A DNA stretch of 64,000 bases, taken from the NCBI GenBank assembly GCA_028873865.1, contig JAPPNI010000007.1:39994-103993 (forward strand), read 5' to 3'. Below the pieces are notes generated by a model. It worked only from the letters and a program-made list of their open reading frames with translations. It did no database searches and was not told the DNA's origin. The stretch comes from Chloroflexota bacterium (GTDB lineage: Bacteria > Chloroflexota > Dehalococcoidia > Bin125). Of this stretch, positions 53,772-61,824 are shown piece after piece (positions within the stretch are counted from its first letter, which is position 1; every line of letters starts with the position of its first letter). Both the position numbers and the translations under genes were made by a program.

Positions 53772-53893
53772 CACAGGGCCGCTACTCCCGTTCCAGTCCC
53801 CTCTCCCTGGGGGCGAGGGCCGACCATCCAGCGTCACGTTATCCGATGCTCCCGCAACCCTGACCTATCCTCTGCCGACAGGCGGAGGACGCA

Positions 53894-55432
53894 ATGACGA
53901 CCTATGACGACATCATCATCGGGGCAGGCTCGGCCGGGGCCGTAATCGCGGCGAGGCTCTCCGAGGATCCCAATCGCCGCGTGCTGCTGCTCGAGGCCGG
54001 CCCCGACTACACCCGCGTCGAGGACATGCCCCGCGACCTGCTCAAGCCCTGGGTCTCCTGGCGCGACCACGACTGGGGCTTCAAGGCCAACGCCCGCCAC
54101 GGCCGCGAGTTCCCCCTCCATCGTGGCAAAGTGATGGGCGGTTCCTCCGCCGTCAACGGCACCATCGCCCTGCGCGGCGTGCCCGGCGACTTCGAGTCCT
54201 GGGTCGCGCTCGGCTGCGACGAGTGGAGCTTCGAGGATGTCCTGCCCTGGTATCGACGCCTCGAGTCGGATCCCGAGGGCGGCGACTTCCACGGACAGTC
54301 CGGTCCCGTACCGATCGAGCGCGAGCCCGAAGCCAACTGGCAACCCCTGCAGCGAGCCTTCTACGACGCCTGCCGCAACAGCGGATTCGACGATGTCTGG
54401 GATCACAACCTGCCCGACGCCACCGGCGTCGGACCCTGGCCGCGCAACCGTCGCAACGGCAACCGCATCTCGACCAACATCGCCTACCTGCTCGGCATCC
54501 GCGACCGCGAAAACCTGACCATCCGCCACGGCGTCCTCGTCGACCGGCTCAGCTTCGATTCCGACGACCACAATGACGATGTGCGCGTCAACGGCGTCGT
54601 GCTCGCCGACGGCGAGGTCGTCACCGCAGAGCGCGTCTGCGTCTCCGCCGGCGCGGCCGTCTCGCCCGCCATCCTGCTGCGCAGCGGCATCGGCCCGGCC
54701 GAGAAGCTCGCCCCGCACGGGATCGATCAGCGCGCGCCCCTGCCCGGCGTCGGCGAGAACCTGATCGACCACTTCGGCGCCGGGGTCCAGGCCTTCCCCA
54801 GGCCCGATGTGATCCACGATCCCGACATCGTCACAGAAATCGGCATGCGCTACACCGCACCGGGCTCCGACCAGTTCAACGACATGCAGCTCGCCATCTC
54901 GACGATCTGGGACGAAGACCAGGTGCGCGGACTCACCGACGCCCCCCGCCAGCATCCGTCATTCGGCATCGGTGCCGTGATCCAGCGGCCGCACTCGCGC
55001 GGCTCGGTCACCCTGCGCTCCACCGACCCGTCCGACCAGCCTCAGCTCGACATGAACTACGCATCGCATCCCGAAGACCTGCGTCGGCTCATGGACGGAG
55101 CCCGCCTCTGCTGGGAGATCATGCACTCCGACGCCATCATGCCCTTCGTCGACCGCGTGATCGCCCCCCGCGCCTCGGTCATGGAGTCCGACAACGCCCT
55201 CGCCGACTATATCCGCCGCACCACCTCCACCACCTGGCACATCTGCGGCACGGCCAGGATGGGCCCTGCCACCGACCCGCTCGCCGTCACCGACCAGCGA
55301 GGCCGCGTCCACCAGGTCGAAAACCTCAGAGTCGCCGACACCTCAATCATGCCCGACATCGTCAGCTGCAACACCAACCTGACCGCCATCATGATCGGAG
55401 AAAGAGTCGCCGACTCAATGCTGAGCGACTAA
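53894..55432 (+). CDS. GMC-family FAD oxidoreductase (choline dehydrogenase-like)
   Basis: 512 residues. The Rossmann fold DDIIIGAGSAGAVIAARLSE binds FAD, LPLHRGKVMGGSSAVNG is the GMC signature 1, ARVCVSAGAAVSPAILLRSGIGPAE signature 2, and WHICGTARMGPATDPLAV holds the active-site His. A GGAGG lies 5 bases before the ATG. It oxidises an alcohol; the actual substrate is unknown, and neighbouring CoA-transferase and dehydratase genes suggest breakdown of organic acids or alcohols. Confidence 0.93.
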   Translation: MTTYDDIIIGAGSAGAVIAARLSEDPNRRVLLLEAGPDYTRVEDMPRDLLKPWVSWRDHDWGFKANARHGREFPLHRGKVMGGSSAVNGTIALRGVPGDFESWVALGCDEWSFEDVLPWYRRLESDPEGGDFHGQSGPVPIEREPEANWQPLQRAFYDACRNSGFDDVWDHNLPDATGVGPWPRNRRNGNRISTNIAYLLGIRDRENLTIRHGVLVDRLSFDSDDHNDDVRVNGVVLADGEVVTAERVCVSAGAAVSPAILLRSGIGPAEKLAPHGIDQRAPLPGVGENLIDHFGAGVQAFPRPDVIHDPDIVTEIGMRYTAPGSDQFNDMQLAISTIWDEDQVRGLTDAPRQHPSFGIGAVIQRPHSRGSVTLRSTDPSDQPQLDMNYASHPEDLRRLMDGARLCWEIMHSDAIMPFVDRVIAPRASVMESDNALADYIRRTTSTTWHICGTARMGPATDPLAVTDQRGRVHQVENLRVADTSIMPDIVSCNTNLTAIMIGERVADSMLSD

Positions 55433-55550
55433 CCCGACCAAAGTCGGCCCCCCGACGCGGGCCCAGACCTCGATCACCCAGCGCAGCAAGACGGTAACCC
55501 TCGTCTCACCCTTTGGCCGCCCCAGAGCCCAACCATAGCCCAAACGTGCT

Positions 55551-55979
55551 ATCATAAGAACATACGTACACCTAGCAGAACCAGGAGCGTTCCCAATGCC
55601 AAACCAATTCAATCTTCGAGCCAGAATGGGCAACCTCTGGCGACAATCCGGCGACCACAACCCGGGCTACATCCGCCTCAGGGCGCTCGGCGCCATCGTC
55701 CGCGAACTCTACGCCCCCACCGAGCAGGCCCGGCTCAACCAGCAACTCTGCTTCGCCACCGACCCCTACGACGTCGCCCGCCACAAGCTCCGCGACCTCT
55801 ACGACGGACCGCAGACCTCCCCTGCCGGGGGAGGCGCCCCGGTAGGGGCGGAGGGGGCCGCCCCCTCCGGCGACAAGCTGACCGAGGAAGACGACAACCC
55901 CTTGTAATCGCCACTCTTACCTCCTCGTCCCGCGCGTTTTTTTCTTTCAGCGGATCACCCGCACCCCGGCCCCGCCGTG
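55551..55979. repeat. Long inverted repeat, left copy
   Basis: From ATCATAAGAA to CCGTG this 429-bp block matches the reverse complement of 63559-64000, covering a leader, the small gene, a T-run and a GC-rich tail. Substitutions are scattered. Confidence 0.85.
55596..55907 (+). CDS. Small protein of unknown function, family copy 1
   Basis: 103 residues, about 95 identical to the copy at 63644. Starts MPNQFNLRARMGNLWRQSGD, then GYIRLRALGAIVREL, then a helical stretch (TEQARLNQQLCFATDPYDVARHKLRDLYDG), then a Pro/Ala/Gly linker and an acidic end (EEDDNPL). The linker is read through three nested GC hairpins (about 55813-55868). A CAGGAGCG lies 6 bases before the ATG. No signal peptide, metal motif or membrane segment. 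I do not recognise a family. The relative at 5567 shares the core and tail. Confidence 0.75.
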   Translation: MPNQFNLRARMGNLWRQSGDHNPGYIRLRALGAIVRELYAPTEQARLNQQLCFATDPYDVARHKLRDLYDGPQTSPAGGGAPVGAEGAAPSGDKLTEEDDNPL

Positions 55980-56070
55980 CTCAATCGCCATCGCCCTGAA
56001 ATCGCCAAGCCACATGCGATGATGAGAGGGGTCGGCCAGAGCTGGCCCCTCAGCGATTGCGAGCACCTCC

Positions 56071-57243
56071 ATGTCCGACTCCACGATCGTCGACCTGCGC
56101 TACTACCTGGTCCATCCCACCCCGCCCGACACCGGCCAGCCCGACCGCTACATCGCCGGCAAGAACCTCTGCTTCGTCCGCCTCGAAACCGCCGACGGCC
56201 TGCACGGCTGGGGCGAGTGCTACACCCAGTCCGACCGCGACATCCAGATCACCGCCCACCTCGAGGCCATGCGGCGCTACATCGTCGGCTGGGACTCGGC
56301 CCGAATCAAGCCCTGGACCGACGCGATCCACAACGACTTCGGCAACCGCCGGGGCGCGATGGATCTCTACTCCGCCATCTCCGGCGTCGAGCAGGCGATG
56401 TGGGACCTGGCCGGCAAACGCGCCGGCATGCCCGTCCACCAGCTCCTCGGTGGAGCTGTGCGCGACCGGCTCCGCGTCTACGCCAACGGCTGGGCCAAGA
56501 TGGACGACCTCGAGGAACTGCAGGCCCGCGCGCGGGCGATGGTTGAGCGCGGCTTCACGGCGCTCAAGTTCGATCCCGTTCCCGGCAAGTGGCGCAGCTA
56601 TGTGGGCATGAACGAACTCCGCCTCGCTGCCGAGCGCGTCCGCGCGGTGCGCGAGGCCGTCGGCCCCGATGTTGACGTGCTGCTCGAGATCCACCGACGG
56701 CTGAGCCCCTCCAACGCCATCCGACTCTCGAAGATGGTCGAGGAATATGAACCGTTCTGGTTCGAGGAGCCCGTCTGGGCCGAGAACATGACCGCGCTCG
56801 CCGCGGCAACCGCGCAGATCAACATCCCCACGGTCACCGGCGAGGAGCTCTACACCAAGTTCGAGTTCCGCGAGGCCTTCGAGCAGCGCGCCGCCGACAT
56901 CATCAACCCCGACGTCGCCAATGTCGGCGGGATCAAGGAGCTGACCGAGATCGCCGCCATGGCCGAGATCTACTTCGTCGCCGTCGCCCCGCACAACTAC
57001 AACTCCACGACGATGGCCCTCGCGTCAACCCTCAACGCCGCCGCCACCATGCCCAACTTCATCATCACCGAGTACTTCGTCAACTTCGAACCCTGGGGCC
57101 AGCAAGCCGCCACCCCCGCCTTCCAGGTCGAGGACAGCCACATCGCCCTACCCACCACCCCCGGCCTCGGAATCGACCTCGACGAAGAAGTCCTCAAAGC
57201 CCACCCCGCCAAAGACTTCCCCACCCGAACGATCGGCGACTGA
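56071..57243 (+). CDS. Enolase-superfamily dehydratase, mandelate racemase-like
   Basis: 390 residues. The capping domain is at the N-terminus. In the barrel, K166 lies in ALKFDP, E206 and H208 in LLEIHRR, E232 and E233 in FWFEEPV, E258 and E259 in TGEEL, and H308 in APHNYN. The Glu-x-His form at the first metal strand, with a second His, suits the galactonate dehydratase-like subgroup, which removes water from sugar acids. The substrate is unproven. SAR202-type Chloroflexota are known to be rich in this family. The ATG lacks a strong ribosome site. Confidence 0.85.
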   Translation: MSDSTIVDLRYYLVHPTPPDTGQPDRYIAGKNLCFVRLETADGLHGWGECYTQSDRDIQITAHLEAMRRYIVGWDSARIKPWTDAIHNDFGNRRGAMDLYSAISGVEQAMWDLAGKRAGMPVHQLLGGAVRDRLRVYANGWAKMDDLEELQARARAMVERGFTALKFDPVPGKWRSYVGMNELRLAAERVRAVREAVGPDVDVLLEIHRRLSPSNAIRLSKMVEEYEPFWFEEPVWAENMTALAAATAQINIPTVTGEELYTKFEFREAFEQRAADIINPDVANVGGIKELTEIAAMAEIYFVAVAPHNYNSTTMALASTLNAAATMPNFIITEYFVNFEPWGQQAATPAFQVEDSHIALPTTPGLGIDLDEEVLKAHPAKDFPTRTIGD

Positions 57244-57245
57244 GG

Positions 57246-57692
57246 ATGCGATCACTCACCGGCCTCCTACCCGTAGACACCAGCACCTACCGAGGCGATC
57301 CCTGGGTCACGAAGTTCCAGCTCCTCCTCTGTCTCGTCATCACCTTCCGCAGCATGGTGCACGTCTTCCGCAAGGACGGCGGCGCGAACTCGATCGCCGG
57401 CATCGACCTCGACGTCGAGGGCGGACAGAACGTCGTCGCCATCTTCGCCCAGTGGGGACTGGAACAGCTGCTGCTCGCCGGACTCGCCTGGCTCGCACTG
57501 CTCCGCTACCGAGGACTGATTCCGCTGATCCTGCTGATCAATCTGCTCGACAACGTCGGCCGCATCCTGGTCGGTCGCTCCAAGCCGCTCAAGATCGACA
57601 GGCCGCCGCCCGGCGCCTACGGGCAGGTCATCATCCTGCCGTTCCTGGCCGTCGCCCTCTGGCGGTCTCTCCCGGCAAGCGACAGAGACTAG
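57246..57692 (+). CDS. Small membrane protein of unknown function
   Basis: 148 residues with three or four hydrophobic segments (FQLLLCLVITFRSMVHVF, VVAIFAQWGLEQLLLAGLAWLALL, GLIPLILLINLLDNVGRIL, and a last one near 128). Acidic and polar loops lie between. It starts 2 bases after the enolase-family stop, so the two are co-translated. I recognise no family. It overlaps the convergent serine hydrolase by 4 bp. Confidence 0.7.
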   Translation: MRSLTGLLPVDTSTYRGDPWVTKFQLLLCLVITFRSMVHVFRKDGGANSIAGIDLDVEGGQNVVAIFAQWGLEQLLLAGLAWLALLRYRGLIPLILLINLLDNVGRILVGRSKPLKIDRPPPGAYGQVIILPFLAVALWRSLPASDRD

Positions 57693-58981
57693 ACCAACGC
57701 CTCGTAGACCCCCTTCTCGAAATCGGTCTCCAGGTAAGCGGCGGGATTGAACTGGTACATGAACACGTGGGTGAAGAACAGTCCGGCGAGGTTCTCGAGC
57801 GGGTCGACAAAGAACCACGTTCCGGCGGCGCCGCCCCATCCGTACGTACCCACGCTCCCCGGATAGGCCGTGCCCGCGATCCGGTTGCGAACCGCGTACC
57901 CGAATCCGAATCCGAACCCCGGACCGGCCAGATCGATCTCGGTGCCGCAGATCGCGCCGAGGTGGTTGGCGGTCATCAGCTCGATCGTCTTGCGCCCCAG
58001 CACCCGCTCTCCGTCGAGATCACCACCGTTGAGCAACATCGCGGCGAAGCGCGTGTACGCCGCCGGCGTCATCAGCACCCCGCCGTACAGACCGTTCCCG
58101 GAAATCTGCTGGCCCAGCGACTCCCGCACCTTGTGCGAGTCCTCCGGCCGCTCAACGGGATTGAGCGAACCGTCTTCGGACCAGTGATGGTTGGTGACCA
58201 ACCGGTCGGCGTCCTGCGGCGGACAGTAGAAGCCGCAACCCTCGACGCCGAGTGGTCCAAAGATCCGCTCCTGGAAGAGCGCGTCCAGGTTCTGACCGGT
58301 CGCGCGTTCGAGCAGCAGCGTCAGGACGTCGAAATCGGCCGCATACTCCCATGCCGCGCCCGGCTGCCGCGCGTTGGGAAGCTGTGCCATCTGCAGCACG
58401 CGCTGTTCCGCCGATACCGACGTGTCGACCACGCCCGGATTGGTGATCCCAAATTCGGTCCCGCTCCAGGCCGGTTCCAGCAGCGGGAACATCGCCGAGG
58501 GAATGTTGCCGAACGACGGCAACCCCGACGTCATCGTCAGCAGATCGCGAATCGTGATCTGCCGAATCATCGGCACTGTCTGACCCATGAGCAGGCCCTC
58601 GCCCCGCACCTTGTTCGGTGGATCAAACGGGGCCAACACCTGCCGATTCTCAAACTCCGGCAGCCACTTGGTGATCGGCTCATCGACGTAGAAGACGCCC
58701 TCTTCCTGCAGTTGCATCGTCAGCGCGGCTGTCACCGGCTTGGTCTGCGAGTACATCCGGAAGAGCGCGTCAATCGGCAGCGGATTCTTACGTTCGGCGT
58801 CGAGGTAGCCGTGCGACGAGACGTGCGCGACGTGCCCATGCCGGATCAGGACCGTCGTGACTCCGGGCACCTCCCCGTTCTCGACGGCCTGCGCCATGCG
58901 TGCGTCGACACGTGCCAGGCGGTTGGCATCGATACCGAGAGAAGCAGGCTCGGCAACGGGAAGATTGGCAAAGTCGGTCAT
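57689..58981 (-). CDS. Serine hydrolase of the beta-lactamase/penicillin-binding family (class C type)
   Basis: 430 residues from the ATG at 58981. S78-Q-T-K81 in MYSQTKPV is the catalytic Ser-x-x-Lys, a Tyr in WEYAADFD is the second motif (Y-A-A where class C enzymes have Y-A-N), and GWGGAAGTWFF stands for the third. No signal peptide is seen, so it may be an intracellular esterase rather than a beta-lactamase. The extension of the open frame to 59302 covers the divergent thiolase. Confidence 0.85.
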   Translation of the reverse strand: MTDFANLPVAEPASLGIDANRLARVDARMAQAVENGEVPGVTTVLIRHGHVAHVSSHGYLDAERKNPLPIDALFRMYSQTKPVTAALTMQLQEEGVFYVDEPITKWLPEFENRQVLAPFDPPNKVRGEGLLMGQTVPMIRQITIRDLLTMTSGLPSFGNIPSAMFPLLEPAWSGTEFGITNPGVVDTSVSAEQRVLQMAQLPNARQPGAAWEYAADFDVLTLLLERATGQNLDALFQERIFGPLGVEGCGFYCPPQDADRLVTNHHWSEDGSLNPVERPEDSHKVRESLGQQISGNGLYGGVLMTPAAYTRFAAMLLNGGDLDGERVLGRKTIELMTANHLGAICGTEIDLAGPGFGFGFGYAVRNRIAGTAYPGSVGTYGWGGAAGTWFFVDPLENLAGLFFTHVFMYQFNPAAYLETDFEKGVYEALV

Positions 58982-59065
58982 GTCGTGACTCCCTGTCTGA
59001 TGGATCGCGAGTCGAGGATAGCCCGACCAATCACCTACTCTCGTCAGAGTCGAGGGAGGGCAGCC

Positions 59066-60277
59066 ATGGCATACGAGTACGACCGCAACATCCGCGACCG
59101 AGTGGCCGTGATTGGCGTTGGCGAGACGGAGTACACCAAGCATGGAAGGATTGGCCGACCTGAATTCCGCCTCGCCCTGGAAGCGATCCTCGCCGCCTGT
59201 GCTGACGCTGGCCTCGAACCTCGAATGCTGGATGGCTTCTCCTCCTACTCCGCCGACCGCAACGATCCCAACCGTCTCTCCACCGCGCTCGACCTGCCGC
59301 ACTATGCCTTCGCCTCGATGGTCTACGGCGGCGGCGGTGGCGGCGTCTGCGCCGCGATCGGCAATGCCGCGGCGGGAATCGTGGCGGGCTATGCCAACTT
59401 CGTTGTCGTATACCGAGCGCTGGCGCAGGGAGAGTTCGGCCGCTTCGGCCAGTCACGGCGTGGTGGGCGTCTGCGCGGTCAGTACGCCTTCAACGTGCCC
59501 CAGGGCCTGATGTCGCCGGCGCAGTTTCTGGCGATGAAGATGCAGCGCCACATGTATGAGTACGGCACCACCTCGGCCCAGCTCGGCCAGATTGCCGTGG
59601 CCGCCAACAAGCACGCCCAGAACAATCCGCGCGCGGTGATGAACGGCCGACCGATCACGCTCGAGGACCACCAGAACTCGCGCATGATCGCCGACCCGTA
59701 TCGGCTGTACGACTGCTGCCTGGAGACCGACGGCGCGGCAGCGATGATCCTGACCACTGCCGAAATCGCGCGCGACTTTACCGACAGGCCGGTCTACCTC
59801 TCGGCCTCGGTGCAGGGATCAGGTCACCGTCAGGGCAACGTGGTCGACGGATTCTGGCACGACGACTTCATGAGCTCCAACTACACGAGCATGGTCGACC
59901 GGCTGTACTCCGCGGCCGGTATCGGACCTGAGGAGATCGACTGCGGCCAGTTCTATGAGAACTTCACCGGCCAGGTCCTGACCTCCTTCGAGGATCACAA
60001 GTTCTGTGAGGTCGGCGAGGGCGGCCCATTCTGCGAGGGCGGGCGTCTGGAGACCAGGCAGGTCGCTGAGCCCGGGGCGCGCCATGCCGGGGAGTTCCCG
60101 ATCAACACCTCAGGCGGCAACCTCTCAGAGGCATACACCCATGGCTTCAATCTTGCGGTCGAAGCGGTCCGCCAACTGCGAGGCGACTCCGCCAACCCCG
60201 TCGAAGGGGCCCGGACCTGCATCGTCGCCGCCGGTCCCGCCTCCGCTCCCATCTCTACGGCCATCTTCCGCAATTGA
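59066..60277 (+). CDS. Thiolase-family protein (SCP-x/nonspecific lipid-transfer type)
   Basis: 403 residues from the ATG at 59066, with GGGAGGG 5 bases upstream; the long frame from 57452 runs antisense to the hydrolase and is discounted. VAVIGVGETEYTKHG opens it, MVYGGGGGGVCAAIGNAAAGIVAG is the thiolase nucleophile-elbow region, and AGEFPINTSGGNLSEAYTHGFN and ARTCIVAAGPASAPISTAIF are near the end. Catalysis in this subgroup is often reduced; it commonly works with a DUF35/OB-fold partner, found here at 61363. Confidence 0.88.
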   Translation: MAYEYDRNIRDRVAVIGVGETEYTKHGRIGRPEFRLALEAILAACADAGLEPRMLDGFSSYSADRNDPNRLSTALDLPHYAFASMVYGGGGGGVCAAIGNAAAGIVAGYANFVVVYRALAQGEFGRFGQSRRGGRLRGQYAFNVPQGLMSPAQFLAMKMQRHMYEYGTTSAQLGQIAVAANKHAQNNPRAVMNGRPITLEDHQNSRMIADPYRLYDCCLETDGAAAMILTTAEIARDFTDRPVYLSASVQGSGHRQGNVVDGFWHDDFMSSNYTSMVDRLYSAAGIGPEEIDCGQFYENFTGQVLTSFEDHKFCEVGEGGPFCEGGRLETRQVAEPGARHAGEFPINTSGGNLSEAYTHGFNLAVEAVRQLRGDSANPVEGARTCIVAAGPASAPISTAIFRN

Positions 60278-60314
60278 CTTCCAGATTTGACCGGGGCTTC
60301 CGCGAGGGAGTCGA

Positions 60315-61319
60315 TCAAGACAACGCTCGCTTGATGCAGTGACTCGGTGGATTCGGCGACAGACCTGCTTCGCGGGCGACAATCGCGTTTGCGAGGATTG
60401 CTCCGATCTGGTTCTGGAAGTTCCGGGAACCTGGCCAGGACAGGAAGCTCTCCTGCATGATCGCCACGACGTAGCGTGGCTGACCGCCCTGCCAGGGCGC
60501 GGACAACCAGATCGCGACGCTGTTCATGCGCACGATTGCCCGGTCCTCGCCGGCCCGTTGCTTGAGTGGGGTGTCCCCAACTTCATTCTCCGCTTCGCGC
60601 AGATCTCTCCGCAACTTCTCTTCGTCGTCATAGTCGCGCGGATCGATCTTGGTGAGCGGATCCGCGTCATCGGATTCGGGAAGCGTGAAGTTGCCGGTCT
60701 TGATCAGTGATTCCCATCCAGGCAGCGACTGTTCGGGAATCATCGCGCCCCAGCGGTGAGCATCAACCACGGCGCGAAGCAGGTCGAATCCGTCCGAGCG
60801 CGCGTTGTCCGGGATGGTCTTGGACGTCGCCAGGGCCGTGAAGAGCCGTGCCAGATGGACCGGTCGAGCGCGGCTCACACCCCAGCGCGTGGGATGGGCG
60901 AGCTCTATGAGTTCCGGAACTCCCCAGCGCTCGTAGAAGTCATTGAGACCTGAGAGCCCGCCGATCATCGAGAGCAGCGTGGTCACATCGGGGTTCTGCG
61001 ACCAGGCGACCATGTAGAACAGTGCGTCGCGATGCAACCTGGTCAGCGGGCGACCCGCTTCGTAAGAGTCGCTGAGGACAGCCCAGGCGATCGGCGGCTT
61101 GATCGCACTGTGCAAGGCGTATGGTCCCGAGTGACCGCCGGTCCAGATGGTTCCCGTCTGCAGGTCGTAGACCGCCGCGCCGATGATGACATCGCTGCTC
61201 AACACCTGACGTTCGAAGTCTGGTGAGAGGGTGCACAGCGGCGCTTCCGCCGACGCTCCAGGCATGATCGCGATCCAGATCGACACCAGGGGCAGAGTCA
61301 GTGCGAGCAGTCGGCGCAT
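60315..61319 (-). CDS. Secreted serine hydrolase, class A beta-lactamase-like
   Basis: 334 residues with a signal peptide (MRRLLALTLPLVSIWIAIMPGASA). All three motifs of the class A fold are present: S71-A-I-K74, S107-Q-N109 and K207-T-G209. The usual loop Glu is not evident, so true beta-lactamase activity is uncertain; it may be a carboxypeptidase or unrelated hydrolase. A Cys-rich end (SHCIKRALS) is unusual. It sits between the thiolase and its DUF35 partner, on the opposite strand, breaking that pair. Confidence 0.75.
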   Translation of the reverse strand: MRRLLALTLPLVSIWIAIMPGASAEAPLCTLSPDFERQVLSSDVIIGAAVYDLQTGTIWTGGHSGPYALHSAIKPPIAWAVLSDSYEAGRPLTRLHRDALFYMVAWSQNPDVTTLLSMIGGLSGLNDFYERWGVPELIELAHPTRWGVSRARPVHLARLFTALATSKTIPDNARSDGFDLLRAVVDAHRWGAMIPEQSLPGWESLIKTGNFTLPESDDADPLTKIDPRDYDDEEKLRRDLREAENEVGDTPLKQRAGEDRAIVRMNSVAIWLSAPWQGGQPRYVVAIMQESFLSWPGSRNFQNQIGAILANAIVAREAGLSPNPPSHCIKRALS

Positions 61320-61362
61320 GCCGGATCAGGCTACAAGCAGAGGAACCCGTTACCCTCGCTGC

Positions 61363-61824
61363 ATGACGACCACGCCGGACCGGGGTGAGTTTCTCGACGC
61401 ACCATTCTTTCCGGAGGGGATGACCACTCCCGACCCTGACGATCCGATCAACGGGGGCTACTTTGCCGCGGCCGCTGAGGGTCGCCTGGTCGTCCAGCGC
61501 TGCTCCGATTGCGGTGCTCGCCAGTATCCGCCCGAGTTGAACTGCCACGCCTGCTACGGCTTCGAGATGGATTGGGAAGAGTCCGCCGGGACCGGGAGCG
61601 TCTGGTCCTGGGTCGAGGTCCTGCATCCGGCGCATCCGGCCCTGAGAGAGTTCGGGCCCTACATGGTGGCGCTGGTCGAGTTGGACGATATGCCGGAGAT
61701 CAAGGTGATGGGGGCGGTCGTTGATGCGCCGTTGGGCGGCGCGATGACGATCGGCGCCCGGGTGCGTGTGGTGTTCGAGCGGACCAGCGACGATCTGACG
61801 CAGCCGCGCTGGCGGATGGCATGA
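61363..61824 (+). CDS. DUF35/OB-fold acyl-CoA-associated protein
   Basis: 153 residues from the ATG at 61363. A zinc ribbon (CSDCGARQYPPELNCHAC) is followed by an OB-fold beta barrel. These proteins are partners of thiolase-like enzymes such as SCP-x, and one lies 1.1 kb upstream. The stop overlaps the ATG of the exporter gene (ATGA). Confidence 0.88.
   Translation: MTTTPDRGEFLDAPFFPEGMTTPDPDDPINGGYFAAAAEGRLVVQRCSDCGARQYPPELNCHACYGFEMDWEESAGTGSVWSWVEVLHPAHPALREFGPYMVALVELDDMPEIKVMGAVVDAPLGGAMTIGARVRVVFERTSDDLTQPRWRMA

Noticed and set aside
57452..59065. Long extension of the thiolase frame
   Set aside because: It is antisense to the serine hydrolase, and an ATG with a strong ribosome site lies at 59066.
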